From: Sweltsa coloradensis
Lineage: Eukaryota > Arthropoda > Insecta > Plecoptera > Chloroperlidae
Reading direction: 5' to 3'
DNA: 64,000 nt
NCBI GenBank assembly: GCA_024449915.1
Contig: JAMZAV010003226.1
Location: 1-64,000 of the forward strand
Made by a program: the position numbers and the translations under genes. Shown here piece after piece: positions 22,721-33,368 of this stretch. The notes below the pieces were generated by a model. It worked only from the letters and a program-made list of their open reading frames with translations, searched no databases and was not told the DNA's origin. Each line of letters starts with the position of its first letter. The stretch's first letter is position 1.

Positions 22721-22756
22721 CTCCATGAGTCCCAGAAGGACGAAACGCGTCGTGGA
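22721..22756 (+). ncRNA. Hammerhead ribozyme remnant, unit 1 (stem I lost)
   Basis: GAGTCCCAGAAGGACGAAAC keeps stem II and the GAAA core, followed by GCGTC and GTGGAT. About 11 bases that would supply the 5' strand of stem I and the first bases of the CTGATGA core are missing, so it should be inactive. Confidence 0.7.
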
Positions 22757-23004
22757 TTAAGGTAACAAACAACTTTAAATTAGCTGCAGTTGTCATCAGC
22801 AGCCAGCAGGTGAAAAGTTTTGTTGCCCCCAGCCCTTCAGGCTAGGTTTTATGTTATTTATGTTCTTTATGCTTTCCCAACCTGTCAACCCTTCTCCAAT
22901 CATACTAATAATCAATTTTAGTTTTCCCAAACCACAAAAATCTTGGTGAGTTTTGTTTGTAGGCCTATGTAGTTACTACTTACTAGTTTATTTTAGTGGC
23001 CACC

Positions 23005-23046
23005 ATCCGCCTGATGAGTCCCAGAAGAGCAAAACCCGTTGTGGAT
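23005..23046 (+). ncRNA. Hammerhead ribozyme remnant, unit 2 (core mutated)
   Basis: ATCCGC and CTGATGAG are intact and GTGGAT can close stem I. Stem II (GTCC/AGAGC) and the GAAA core (here AAAA) are changed, and CGCGTC has become CCGTT. It is predicted inactive. Confidence 0.7.
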
Positions 23047-23511
23047 GAAGGTAACAAACAACTTTAATTAGCTGCAGTCGTCATCAGCTGGTGGAAAGTT
23101 TTGTCGCCCCCAGCCCTTCAGGTTGGGCTTTATGTTGTCTATTCTTTCCCAACCTGTCAACCCTTCTCTGATCTAAACTATATTAGTCAGGAGGCCTAAG
23201 CCTTTTTTATTAATCATGATTAATTATTAAATTAATTAATTATTTATTATTAGGGCCTAGGTAGTCTTCCAAGGCACGCCATTCTCTATCTATGGTTCAC
23301 TTCATAATATGATTGGGGCATATGACACTAGGAGGGTGCCGATTTGAATCCCGCATAAGGCATGTTTTTTTGTAATTTTTCTTTCCCCCTCATCTATCAC
23401 TTGTCATGGCATCATCTCAAATAGCAATGCGTATTGCAATTAGTGCTGGGCTATGACATATCATTCAATTATCGATATCACACGAAAAAGTTTGATAATA
23501 TATCGATATTT

Positions 23512-23590
23512 ATTTTTTATTTATTATTTATTTAACGTCTATCCTATTCAGTTATAAAAACTGATTTACAAAGGAGGACAACGAAATAAA
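23512..23590 (-). repeat. LINE/SINE 3' tail family, reversed diverged copy
   Basis: TTTATTTATTATTTATTTAA is followed by CAGTTATAAAAACTG, matching the tail and stem of the family in reverse. It is shorter and more diverged than the plus-strand copies. Confidence 0.4.
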
Positions 23591-23786
23591 TCGAATTACA
23601 TAGATGCAGAAACTACAATAAACTACATTTAAGTAAATATTTGAAATATTATCAATACAACAATGCATTTAAACACAACAATTTTGTTAACAAATGAAAA
23701 TAATATAAAATGTATTTAATTAATGAATCAAATATAAAAAGGGTGTTTTGTCTATCAAAACGTAGGCTAATTGTTTGTAAAAAAAT

Positions 23787-24633
23787 TAGGGTTGCCGTCG
23801 ATAATCGAAATATCGATCGATTATCGATATCAGTAATATGATATGATAATCGATTCAAGTATTTTGATATGATATGATATGATTATCGATTTAAATAGTG
23901 ACATCGATGTTTTCGCGGTTTACCATGCTTAAAAATGCCGCGCTGTCGTATCAACGCGCCGATTGGTTGTCGGAGTAGCCAATCGCTGCTCAAGTATAAT
24001 GCCACGCCCACCGCCGCCAGTGCGCATGCGCTCGCAGCGCGATACAAGGCGATACGAAAACATCGCCCGGCCCGATTGCGATTTGCGATGTATTCAGTAC
24101 GGCTCGACGTGTTGTGGCGTGAACTTCTCTAGCGTCAGTCTGCCCAATTATATTGAATTCGTGATGTTTCTTCCGTCCCAAACCCAAAGAAGATATTGCC
24201 ATTACTTCTGACGCTGCCTAACAAGATGAGTCAAGTGTGGCAGTTTTTTATTATTCAAAGAACGACGACGAGGAGGTTGGGAGGAGATAAGGCTGTGAGC
24301 TCGAATGTCGATGAGATCTCGCCACTATCTCTCGCTCGCTAGATGCGCGTACTGTTGGAACACGTAAACAGTGACACCCGATGCAAGTCAAGACGTATTA
24401 AAATATAGGCTGTGTAATTGAAATTCCCCTCAATTTTTTATTTTAAACATTCAATCCTTAATGATTCTTGTATTAGTTTTTACAATTTTGCGTTTTTTCT
24501 GCTTCCTAGGCTTCAATTTGGAATTTGATATGATAATCGATTTGGGTCTATGATATCGATATATTTCGATATGATAATCGATTCGATGCCTCCGATTATC
24601 GATCACGATTTTCACATCGAACGGCAAACCCTA
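23787..24633. mobile_element. hAT element, TSD AAAAAAAT, nested
   Basis: TAGGGTTGCCGT at the left and ACGGCAAACCCTA at the right are inverted (one extra base on the right). They are flanked by AAAAAAAT at 23779-23786 and 24634-24641. Both subterminal regions are full of ATCGAT/TATCGA words. The centre is GC-rich (about 23930-24340), with two overlapping 70-80 codon ORFs of arginine/proline-rich composition that I do not consider genes. Confidence 0.75.
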
Positions 24634-24803
24634 AAAAAAATCAAAAATTTCAAAAATAAAAAAATAATTGATTTTGTGGCCAAATAGGGTTGATAAGGTA
24701 TCACTTTAAACCCATTTAACTATTTTTACGATCTCACAATCGCGTTTTATGACCCGGCACCTCCACCATATGTACCAGCCAGGTTAATTTAATTTCTACT
24801 ACC

Positions 24804-25500
24804 TACATACCTGCCAACTTGTACAAATTTTGATGGTTTTGTACAATTGTAGGTACTATTCACCATCAAAATTGTACGATTTTTTCAGTTTTTGTATTTG
24901 CCTCGCAGATATTAGGCTGATTCACCGGTTTATTTTATGCGCTACGTCGATGCAGTCTATCCATGTATCTACTATTTTTAATGTCCTTTTTTCATGCCGC
25001 CAACTTGTGGCAGTGTGCTGAGTATACCCCCCCCCCCCTTCTGCCTTACCACTCACCCATGGTGATAGATAACTGAAATTAAGCACATGGGAATCTAGTG
25101 CAGTTGCAGAGACTGGCCATTCCTTATCTTGTTACAATTATCTGTTCGCCAGCATAACTGCTCCAGCCTCCCCCCCCAGCGCCAACCCATCGTGACTTTG
25201 ACTAGACTGTGACAAGATATAAAGCAGTTGCAAAGAACTGTGAGTGTTATCTTAATGGCATGCGGCTGTTCCTCTTTCGTGATTATGAAAATAGTCTATC
25301 CCAACTAATGATGTCATGAAGTGATCTAATTAGGCCTTTAAATTACCTAAAACCTACCAAATTGAATCTAAAGTTATAAAAAAATCTGGGGGCCAAGCTC
25401 CCCAAAATGGTCCTATCCGCGCATATTGGCTTTTTGGGACCAGTATTCATTCGTTTAAGTATTGTACAATTTTTCGTATTTGTAGGTTGGCAGGTATGTA
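24804..25500. mobile_element. TIR element CATACCTGCCAAC, TA-flanked, nested
   Basis: CATACCTGCCAACTTGTACAA at the left is mirrored by TTTGTAGGTTGGCAGGTATG at the right, with TA on both sides. A second copy lies at 57812-58195, sharing the interior phrase GGGGGCCAAGCTCCCC in a variant form. The centre (about 24990-25250) is related to the interiors at 52070-52520 and 53130-54050. Confidence 0.65.
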
Positions 25501-25712
25501 CCTAGGCTACCTAGCACCTCCACCAAAAGTTACGAAATTTATCATTTTTTGGGTAAATTTTGATATTTTGATATGAAGACAAATACCGATATCAAAAATA
25601 TTTCCACTTATCAATATCGTATCGAAATATCGATTTTTTGCCTAGCCCTAGTTGCAATAACACTATCCGAGATGTTGTGCAACAGAAATCATCAATCATC
25701 ACCTTCTTTCAG

Positions 25713-25848
25713 GGCACAACTCAACAACAACTAGTTACCCTCCAGTCGCCTCAACAAGCCCAACTGATTCAGACTCCTGAAGGTCAGATGTACATCTACC
25801 AGCCTACCATTCAGATGGACGGAGGCGTTCAGCAGTCGACTCCCACAG
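25713..25848 (+). CDS. NFYA: NFYA exon 2: Gln-rich region
   Basis: The acceptor TTCTTTCAG precedes 25713 and the donor GTATGT follows 25848. Entry is in phase 0 and exit in phase 1. The peptide GTTQQQLVTLQSPQQAQLIQ, then TPEGQMYIYQPTIQMDGGVQ, parallels the NF-YA stretch in which an EGQTIVYQP-type phrase follows glutamine repeats. It starts 63 bp after the right end of the hAT insertion, so the branch-point region is close to transposon sequence. Confidence 0.9.
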
Positions 25849-25906
25849 GTATGTCGAGTTGTGTCAGACAATACGCTTGCAAAGTTGTTTGCTTTTTGTA
25901 TCGAGA

Positions 25907-28900
25907 TCATCATCATCATTATCTGTTGCCACGTCCAACTCTGCGTTGGGTCGGCATTGAAGACAGGCCTCTCCATCTTCTTCTGTCCTGCCACCACTCC
26001 TCTTCTTCCACCACATTCCAGTCTCCTCCACGCTGTTCTACATCTTTTCTCACACAATTCTGCCATTGTTGTCGTGGTCTGCCCCTTGGTCTCCTACCTG
26101 GAATTTCCAATTTCATCATCCTTCTCGGTAATCTCGATCTTTCCATCCTTTTGACATGTCCGAACCACTTTAATCTTCTCTCTCCAATTCGCTCCATTAA
26201 ATTCCTCACGCCTACTTGATCTCGGATATCCTCATTCCGTATTCGGTCCCATCTAGTCTTACCTACATTGCTTCTCAAAAACTTCATATCTACAGCCTGC
26301 ACAAGGCTCTCATCCACTGTTGTCATATTCCAAGTCTCTGCTGCTTATGTCAGTATTGGAACAAAGTAGGTCTGGTAGATGGTAACCTTGCACTTCTTTG
26401 GTACTTCTCTGTTCCATATGATATCTCGGATAGATTGGAATAACGATAACCCAACAGCTTGCTGCGTTCTTCTTCCTATCTCTGGTTGAATCCTGCCATC
26501 GCATCCTACTATACTCCCCTCGTACTTAAAATTCCCCACTTGCTTTAAAATCTGTCCTCCTAGTAGAATCCTGACATTCTTCGCTTTGTCTCGTGTCATC
26601 AGCATTGTTTCACTCTTGCCACTTCCAAACACCAGTCCATATTCTCCTGCCACCACACTCCACACATCAACTTGAGATTGTACCTCCTCTTCATCCTCTC
26701 CCCACACCAAAAGATCGTCTGCAAATAACATTAGTATTTTCATACATTCTTCTCCGATTCTCTCTGCAACTTTCCTAGTGATTTTGTCAATGACAATAAT
26801 GAACAATAGTGGTGACAGTACACTTCCTAAGTTTTAACCCACCCCTAATGTCAAACCACTCTGTAATTCCACCTCTTGTCTTTGCAGCACTTCTAGATAT
26901 CGAGTACATCTCTTTCACTCTTGTTATTATTCCTTTGTTAACTCCTATATTTTGCATTGCATCCCAAACCTTCTCTCTCTTGAGACTATCGTATGCCTTT
27001 TTGATATCTAAAAAAGCCAAACACAGGTCCTTTTCTCGGTAATAGCACTTTTCCATTAGCTGTCTGAGTGAGAAAATCAGGTCCACCGTCGATCTTTCTC
27101 TTCTAACTAAATCCATGTTGTTCCTCTCTTAGATCTCCTTCTATTGAGTTTCTAATTCTATTATGAACTATCTATTATTCTTTCGTAGATCTTGGCGCAG
27201 TGGCATGTCAGTGTTATCCCTCAATAGTTGGCATAGTTTCGCTTGTCTCCCTTTTTAAATATAGGTAGGCCTACACGTACAATGAGACCCTTATTCCAAT
27301 CTAATGGAACTTCCTTATTTTTCCATACAACAGATATGACTCTGTATAGCCATTGCATCCCCACAGGCCCTGCAGCTTTTATCATTTCCACGGCCAGCTC
27401 ATCTACTCCCGCGGCTTTACCATTTTTCATTTTCTTCATTGCCAGTTCCACTTCTCTCCATGTGATGCTACCATCTTCCTCTTCATCCTCATCTCCAGAC
27501 TCTTCTCTATGCACTACCTCAGGTGTTCTTATCTGCTGTTGGTTGATATTAGGATTTAGAAGGGTTTCAAAGTACATCTTCCACATTTTTTTCTTCATTT
27601 CATCATCTGTCACAACTTCACCATTTTCTTGAACCAAGTTGTGGCTATCAACCTTTTCTTTTCTCCTTTCTCTCATAATCCCATACATAGAGGTAGTGAA
27701 AAATGGTGATAACGAAATTCTCGATTTTGTTTTAATGTCCATTTTATTGCCTAAAATGTAAAATTGTCGACGAATTACATCATTTAGAGATAGAAAAAAC
27801 ACATTTTTAAAACGAGTATTTCGCGAAATCTCGTGTATATCGCGAAATAACGAATGAAATTGTATCAAACTAGTCAAAACGCAAATTAACTCGCAAAATT
27901 AAACATTTTAGTGCTCAAAATGTGGGGGGATGGTGGAGGTGCCGGTCCAGAATTTTTGTGAATTTTGGTGGAGGTGCCGGTCCAGACCGAACATTACGCG
28001 TGCAGCGGGCGGTACATCGTTTCGTGACGTCACGGGCTCCACGGAAATAGACCGCTAACGACGTGTATCACGGACTCGGCGGCAATAGTCCACCAAAATA
28101 ATGGTGCGTACAAATATTTAATTTTGCTTGGGAATTGATTCTGAATAGATTTGTGGGACACAATGATCGATTCTAACTAATTGGAATTTATGTCATCTCT
28201 ACTTAAAAGGCTTAAGGGCTTTTTTTAAATTTTCATTATTTTTTTTTTTTTTGTATATGTTTTTGGCCATTTAAATGAAATCGCGAAAAACGCGAAATTT
28301 GGGTTTTTTAAAACGAAATTTGGATTTTAATAGATCACCATTTCTCATTACCACTACCCATACAGCATCTTCTTGTTACCATGCACATCCTCCCTCATTT
28401 CTTCTGTCCAGCCAAGAAACCATTTTCGACGTTCTTCTTTGACCGCTGCCCATGCATCTCTTTTACATATTTTGTTGTACTCGTCTCTAGACTCCTGTGA
28501 CTTAACTCTATACCAATTTCTGAATGCGTTATTCTTCTTTGCAATTGCAGTAGCTTCTTTTGTCATATTATTCCACTATGGTGTTTCTTTATACCTTCTC
28601 TTTCCATTTGTCCTACCACATACCAGTTCTGCTGCTTGAACAAGACCCTTTTTAAAGGCACTCCACTCTTCTTCAATCCCTCCTATTTCACTTTTAGGAA
28701 TTTCTCTAGTGACCAACAATTTATATTCTCTAGCTACATCCTTATCCTTTAGTTTCCACACCCATATCTTCTTTTCTTGGATTGTGCTCTTCTTTACTTA
28801 CTTTAGTTCTTTAAATTCGGCAACTACTAGTCTGTGGTCGCTATCAACGGACACACCCGGAATAACTTTCACTTCCCTTAGATCCGGTTTTAGCTCTCCA

Positions 28901-29290
28901 TCCATTAGTGCCTAGTATATAATCTATTACTGTTTTTTGTTCACCATTACAGCTATATCTTGTGATCTTCTGACTTTCTCTTTTCTCATACCAGATATTC
29001 CCTACCTTCAAACCATGTCTCCGACATATTTCCAGGAGTTTCTTTCCTTCTCTGTTCTGCCTTCCATAACCATGTGGGCCCATTACATTTTCGTATCCCT
29101 TCCTATCGCTTCCAATGTGCGCATTGAAATCTCCCATTATTATTTTCAATGCGACTTTCCAAATCTGGTTCAAATGCGTCTTTTTCTACTTAACTGCATC
29201 CCACTTGTGGTGCATAGACTTGTATAAGTGTTAGGTCTTCACTTTTAATACAAAACTTGATACTCATAATCCTGTCATCATACAATAAAA
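25907..29290 (-). pseudogene. RTE-type LINE, multiply frame-broken
   Basis: Read on the minus strand from about 29285, the endonuclease comes first, with LIQVYAP and MGDFNAHIG (29173-28844) ending near VIDYILG. A linker follows (28761-28354). The reverse transcriptase has PIFKKGDKRNYANY (27221), FLDIKKAYDSL (about 27000) and the catalytic FADD (about 26720). The C-terminal domain has ERRLKWFGHVKRM and GRRPRGRPRQQW (26326-25919). At least four frame changes separate these blocks, and a 669-bp hAT element is inserted at 27688. The 3' end is a short GATGAT repeat (plus strand CATCATCATC at about 25909), typical of RTE. It lies in the second visible NFYA intron, antisense to the gene. Confidence 0.8.
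27688..28356. mobile_element. hAT element, TSD CCCATACA, inside the RTE LINE
   Basis: TAGAGGTAGTGAAAAATGG and CCATTTCTCATTACCACTA form the inverted ends. CCCATACA at 27680-27687 and 28357-28364 is a perfect 8-bp TSD. Related copies are at 51013-51660 and a left fragment near 53424. The interior has the phrases GGTGGAGGTGCCGGTCCAGA and GACCGAACATTACGCGT, shared with 51290-51320. Confidence 0.85.
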
Positions 29291-29458
29291 ATAAAAGAAA
29301 GCAACTTTATAGTATGTTCATATTTCACCTTGACTCAACCTACTGTATTTACTATTTTGGTTGAAGGTACACATGTAGAAGCTGCCTACCCATTTATAAG
29401 TTGTATTGTCTACTTTAGATTCCAGGCTTTTGTTTTTGGAAAAGTGTTTGTCTTTGTT

Positions 29459-29795
29459 TCATCATCATCTTCGGTCACTGTTTCTCACTTCTGGCAGTCA
29501 GCTTGGGTTTTGCAACCAAGAATTTCCACTTCTTTCTACCCTCTCATAATTGGATTTCTTCCACATTTTCTAAGCTCTCTCCTAAGTCTCCTGCCTTGGT
29601 CTCCTTCTATCTTTTCCTTGGCCTCCCCATCTCCTTCAATCCCTCTTTCATACCAGTTGGCCTACATTATCTTGGGCATCCTCTCTTCTGTCATTCGTTT
29701 CACATGTCCACTCCATACCATCTCAACCGTGTCCTTCCCATCATGTCACCTAACTCCTCTATACCTAGCATTTCTCACATTTCCTCATAAAAACC
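29459..29795 (-). pseudogene. RTE-type LINE 3' fragment
   Basis: On the minus strand this encodes, with several stops, a diverged version of the RTE C-terminal end (a RTRLRWYGVDM phrase, then a GRPRK phrase). It finishes in a GATGATGATG tail (plus strand at about 29461). It is a separate, older insertion from the LINE at 25907-29290. Confidence 0.6.
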
Positions 29796-30141
29796 AAACA
29801 CACCAAGTACAATGATAGAATAAATTAATTGTAGATACATTAATTAGGTATTTAGTAAAATAATAAGCACACATTGTTTTTTCTGGTAGCCTAATCCGTG
29901 TAGATTTCTTGAACCAATTCCAAAATTTTGGACAGTTCTCCCCTCCCATTTTTAAGGAAATCAAATTAAACAATTAAGTAAGTTGGTAATAAATACCGTA
30001 TTTGTTTTGGCCTATCTTGATTGATAATAATGTGCTAATATCTTAATTCTTAACGGGTTACTAACACACTAACTTTAATTTAAACTTAAACTCGGCTGCA
30101 ATAATTTTATATTTTCTGCCCATTCCATGCTCAATTTCTAG

Positions 30142-30317
30142 TTAGTAATGGAAATGGTGGCTACCTTTCAGTGATCAACTTGAATGGTAACCTGGTTCAG
30201 CTCTCTTCTCCCACCTCCGCCGCCCCTCAGCAGACTCAGACCACAACCGTCACCAGTCCGCCTCCAACAGCCACCGTACCACAGACCATGAGCATCAACG
30301 GGGGAAATCTCGTCATG
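30142..30317 (+). CDS. NFYA: NFYA exon 3: Ser/Thr/Pro-rich region
   Basis: The acceptor TCAATTTCTAG precedes 30142. The exon supplies the last two bases of a split codon, then 58 codons, and ends in phase 0 before GTAGGC. The peptide VSNGNGGYLSVINLNGNLVQ is followed by a Ser/Thr/Pro/Gln-rich stretch and SINGGNLVM. That matches the region just before the conserved core, where vertebrate NF-YA has a Thr/Val-rich segment and a GGMVMMVP-like junction. Confidence 0.9.
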
Positions 30318-32384
30318 GTAGGCTCTCAGTTTATGTTCAACTAGGCCCTGATACAACATGTGCTAAAGTTACTTGCATGTTGAAACGAGAATGTTAGGGC
30401 TGTGCGAATAGTGATTTTTCAGTTCGAATCGAATATCGAATATTCAAATGCAAAAAGTTCGAATATCGAATTCGAATAACGAATAATTTTTTCTTTCGAA
30501 TAGTTTCGAATAATGATTTAAATAACAGCATTTTTTCATTAAGTTGAGTTTGTTGATAAGTGTTTGATATTTACACGAGATCAACGTCAAAATTTGTATG
30601 TAGGCCTACCTTAGGCTGTGAAGTGAAAAGTGACTGATGAGGGTGATACTGATGTTGCAGCAAAATAAAAACCATAGACCATAGATGGTCAAAGATGAAA
30701 ATAGGGGCTTATATTTTGAGCCTAGGCCTAGGTCCTACTGAAAATCAAGACAAGTGTGACTTAATAACATGCCTAGGCCTAGGCCTAGACCCTTGCCTAG
30801 CCTAAACCTAGGGCCTAGACCTAGCCTTTGTGTATCCAATTCCTTTGACTTAGGCCTAGGCCTACCACAAATCAAGACAAGTCTGACATGATAACATGCC
30901 AAGGTAGGGCCTACCTAGGCCCTAGACTGGTCCTAATCACAAAGAGATAAGTGATAGGCCTAGCCCAAGCCTAGGCTCACTAATTTCAGTGAAACCGAGG
31001 CCTAGCTGCTAGTCTAGGCTAGGGCTTTCTAAACCTAGGGCTAGTAGGCCTAGGCCTAGAATCAATCAACAGAACATATTTTAAACAGGGGCTAGGCCCG
31101 GGCTAGGCCTACGCCCAAGGCATGCCCAAGGTAGTAGGTAGGGCTAGTAGGGCTGTCAAAAGATCAACAAGTCCCAAATGGGGTTTGAACTTGAAGACAA
31201 ATGCCTTGCAAACGCGTCGTCATCTTCCACAACTTAATTCAGCACAACACCAAAATAATTAATTTAATTGGATGAGCGTAGCGAGCGAAGCGAAGATTCC
31301 ATTTCATTACACTGGAGAAAAAATCCGGAATGTTTTTTTTTTTTTTTTTTTTTTTTCTTTCTTCTTTCTTTCTTTCTGTATTTTTGTGTGTTTTGTTAAC
31401 ACGATTCCGGCTAAACAAATACACCAATTGCGATGAAATTTTATGAAGGCCTTCGAAATCTCTGAACTTAGAACTGCCACGTTTTTGAGCGCAATCAAAA
31501 AATTATTTCTCATTAAAATTGCAATTTTAGAATTTTTTCGATTTTTAAAATTTCTTTTATTTATAACACCTTTATGCTTTATCCGATTATAATGATTTTG
31601 TACGGAACCTCAATTTTATAAATTAAAATATTCGTGTTGAATTTGAGCGTAATCGAAAATTATTTCTCATGAAAATCGAAATTTTACGATTTATTCAATT
31701 TTTTCAAACTTTCTTCGACTTATAACTCCTAAATGCTTTATCCGATTGTAATGATTTTTTTAAAGAATCTAAGCTTTATGAATTTATACATTCGTGTGAA
31801 ATTTGAACGCAATAAAAAAATTATTTCTTAAAAAAATCGCAATTTTACTCTTCTTTTCGTTTTTTTTAAAATTTCTTTTATTTATAACACCTTCATGCTT
31901 TATCCGATTGTAATGATTTTTTCACAGAACCTCAATTTTATGAATTAAAATATTTGTGTTAAATTTGAGGTCAATTGGATGATAACTAACGTGTATAGTA
32001 ATTTTACGTTTTTTAAAAATTACATCAAGCAGGCGGTGACCTAACCAAAGCACATCCAAAAAAACTCGTGCGTCCTATGGGCCGTATTTTTCTTTGTTGT
32101 CTCCAATGTTATTGTTTTGTCTTTGGGGGTCGTGTTCCCTTCTGTTTCTGCAGTTCACGAAATATTTGCTCCTTCTTGTAACTAATCTTTATTGGTGATA
32201 ATTTGTTATCCGATTCGAAATTAGTTACGTACTGTAGTTGTGTGTTTTGTCTACATTCGTCTGTATTTATTTGGTATGCTATAGGCTGCCTTTACGTTTC
32301 TTTACATAATATTTATCCCGTGGTTGTCGTTACCGGCTGGTTTTGCAAACTCGGGTCTGAAGGCCTACATTTCCCCCGAATCCC

Positions 32385-32525
32385 CACCCGTCTGTGGCTG
32401 GTTCTGACCTGCACGGACCTTTTCCTCCCGTATCCCCTTCTGTCTGTGGCTGGTTCTGACTAGCACAGACTTTTTCCTCCCATATCCACACCCGTGACTG
32501 GTTCTGACCTGCACGGGCTTTTACT
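32385..32525 (+). repeat. Three tandem GGCTGGTTCTGACC units before the Helitron ORF
   Basis: GTGGCTGGTTCTGACCTGCA recurs in variant form at about 32393, 32447 and 32497 with a period of about 50-54 bp. Each copy is followed by CGG or CAG and a pyrimidine run. The last copy leads into TTTTACTATAAATATG, where a TATA-like word overlaps the first ORF start at 32532. A reversed copy of the same phrase lies in the hAT element at 54809-56335 (near 54990-55025). Confidence 0.6.
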
Positions 32526-32531
32526 ATAAAT

Positions 32532-33368
32532 ATGCCGCGTAAGCAGTCAGCACAAGCCAGACGAGAAAAGTCAGCTCAACTCATGCGAGAGCGTCGAGAG
32601 AACGAAAGCCCTGACAAACGCTTAGTTCGCCTTAGGGATGGCGCTACTCGTATGCTAGAGGCTCGAGCTAGAGAAAATGAAGATGCGTATGCTCTGCGGT
32701 GCCAACAAAATCGTCAACGAACGGTAACATCCAGAGCTAATCAATCTATACAACTTGTGTCAGAAAGGAGGTCTGCGCAACTGAAAAGGAGTAGAGATCG
32801 TTTGCAACTCGAAACAACTACTGAAGCCGAAAGTAGAAAACGGATTTGTTTAGAGAGAAACACACTCTCACGGCTTAATGAAATACCTTCTCAGTCAACC
32901 CAACGCCGTGCACTAGACCTACAAAAAAAGACAGAGACTATTGCACGTGAAACACCTTCTCATTCAACCCAACGCCGTGCACTAGACCTACAAAGAAAGA
33001 CAGAGACTATTGCACGTGAAACACCTTCTCAAACAATCCAACGTCGTGCAATGAGCTTGCAACGTGTAACACAAGCAATTGCATGTGAAACACCATCTCA
33101 AACAATCCAACGCCGTGCAATGAGCTTGCAACGTGTAACACAAGCAATTGCACGTGAAACATCCTCTCAAACAAACCATAGAAGGACACATAGCTTACAA
33201 CGGATTACTCATGTCCGACAACAACAATCTAGAGATATAAACATTGAAGAAGGGAGACTTCCTCCAGGACCTAATGCCAATGTTAAAGTTACAGCGTTCG
33301 AGAGACACATGCAGAATGATTTTAATTGGAAAACCTGTAACAATTGTCATAGGAATTTCCTGGACTAA
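32532..33368 (+). pseudogene. Helitron N-terminal basic protein segment with 24-aa repeats
   Basis: This 278-codon frame starts at an ATG, is Arg/Gln-rich and helical, and contains about four to five 24-residue repeats of the form ETPSQTIQRRAMSLQRVTQA (residues about 116-220), encoded by 72-bp DNA repeats at 32877-33190. A C-terminal NWKTCNNCHRNF suggests half of a zinc-binding motif. It ends at a frame change, and the rest of the protein continues at 33369-33900 in another frame. It precedes Rep in the same orientation, so I take it as the N-terminal extension of the Helitron protein. Confidence 0.6.
32877..33190 (+). repeat. 72-bp coding tandem repeat
   Basis: CAACGCCGTGCACTAGACCT or CAACGCCGTGCAATGAGC occurs every 72 bp, with ACACCTTCTCAA-type connectors, about 4.3 copies. 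The units fall into two sequence subtypes, showing stepwise duplication. Confidence 0.8.

Larger units (their letters stand above)
22575..23190 (+). repeat. Tandem hammerhead-ribozyme repeat (retrozyme-like), two partial units
   Basis: Two units repeat with a period of about 289 bp (the CCCAGAA loop at 22731 and 23020). Each has the order GTGAGTTTTGTTTG, a hammerhead-like segment, AACAAACAACTTTAA, CCCAGCCCTTCAGG and CCCAACCTGTCAACCC. Tandem units of a few hundred bp, each with a type I hammerhead, are the published layout of animal retrozymes and of the terminal repeats of Penelope-like elements. There is no ORF. A third copy lies on the minus strand at 51715-52868. Confidence 0.7.
23441..25650. 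mobile_element. hAT element, TSD (A/G)TTGCAAT, with two nested elements
   Basis: The left end TAGTGCTGGGC and right end GCCTAGCCCTA are imperfect inverted copies, flanked by ATTGCAAT (23433-23440) and GTTGCAAT (25651-25658), an 8-bp TSD with one mismatch. The element contains the complete insertions at 23787-24633 and 24804-25500, and a reversed LINE-tail piece (23512-23590). Its right end lies only about 60 bp upstream of NFYA exon 2. Confidence 0.75.

Noticed and set aside
23290..23365. tRNA gene (GCCGATTTGAATCCCG looks like a B box).
   Set aside because: The flanking bases do not form a T stem, an anticodon arm or an acceptor stem.
23935..24211. Two overlapping Arg/Pro-rich ORFs.
   Set aside because: They lie in the GC-rich centre of a hAT element with TSDs. 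Composition drives both frames and no domain is seen.
26216..29790. Several plus-strand ORFs rich in Ser, Pro and Leu.
   Set aside because: They mirror the minus-strand RTE LINE, which carries recognisable endonuclease and reverse-transcriptase motifs.
30168..30359. Minus-strand ORF over NFYA exon 3.
   Set aside because: It is antisense to a supported exon with matching splice phases.
30635..30660. Second CTGATGAG word as a possible further hammerhead.
   Set aside because: There is no GAAA core and no complementary stem I or stem II nearby.
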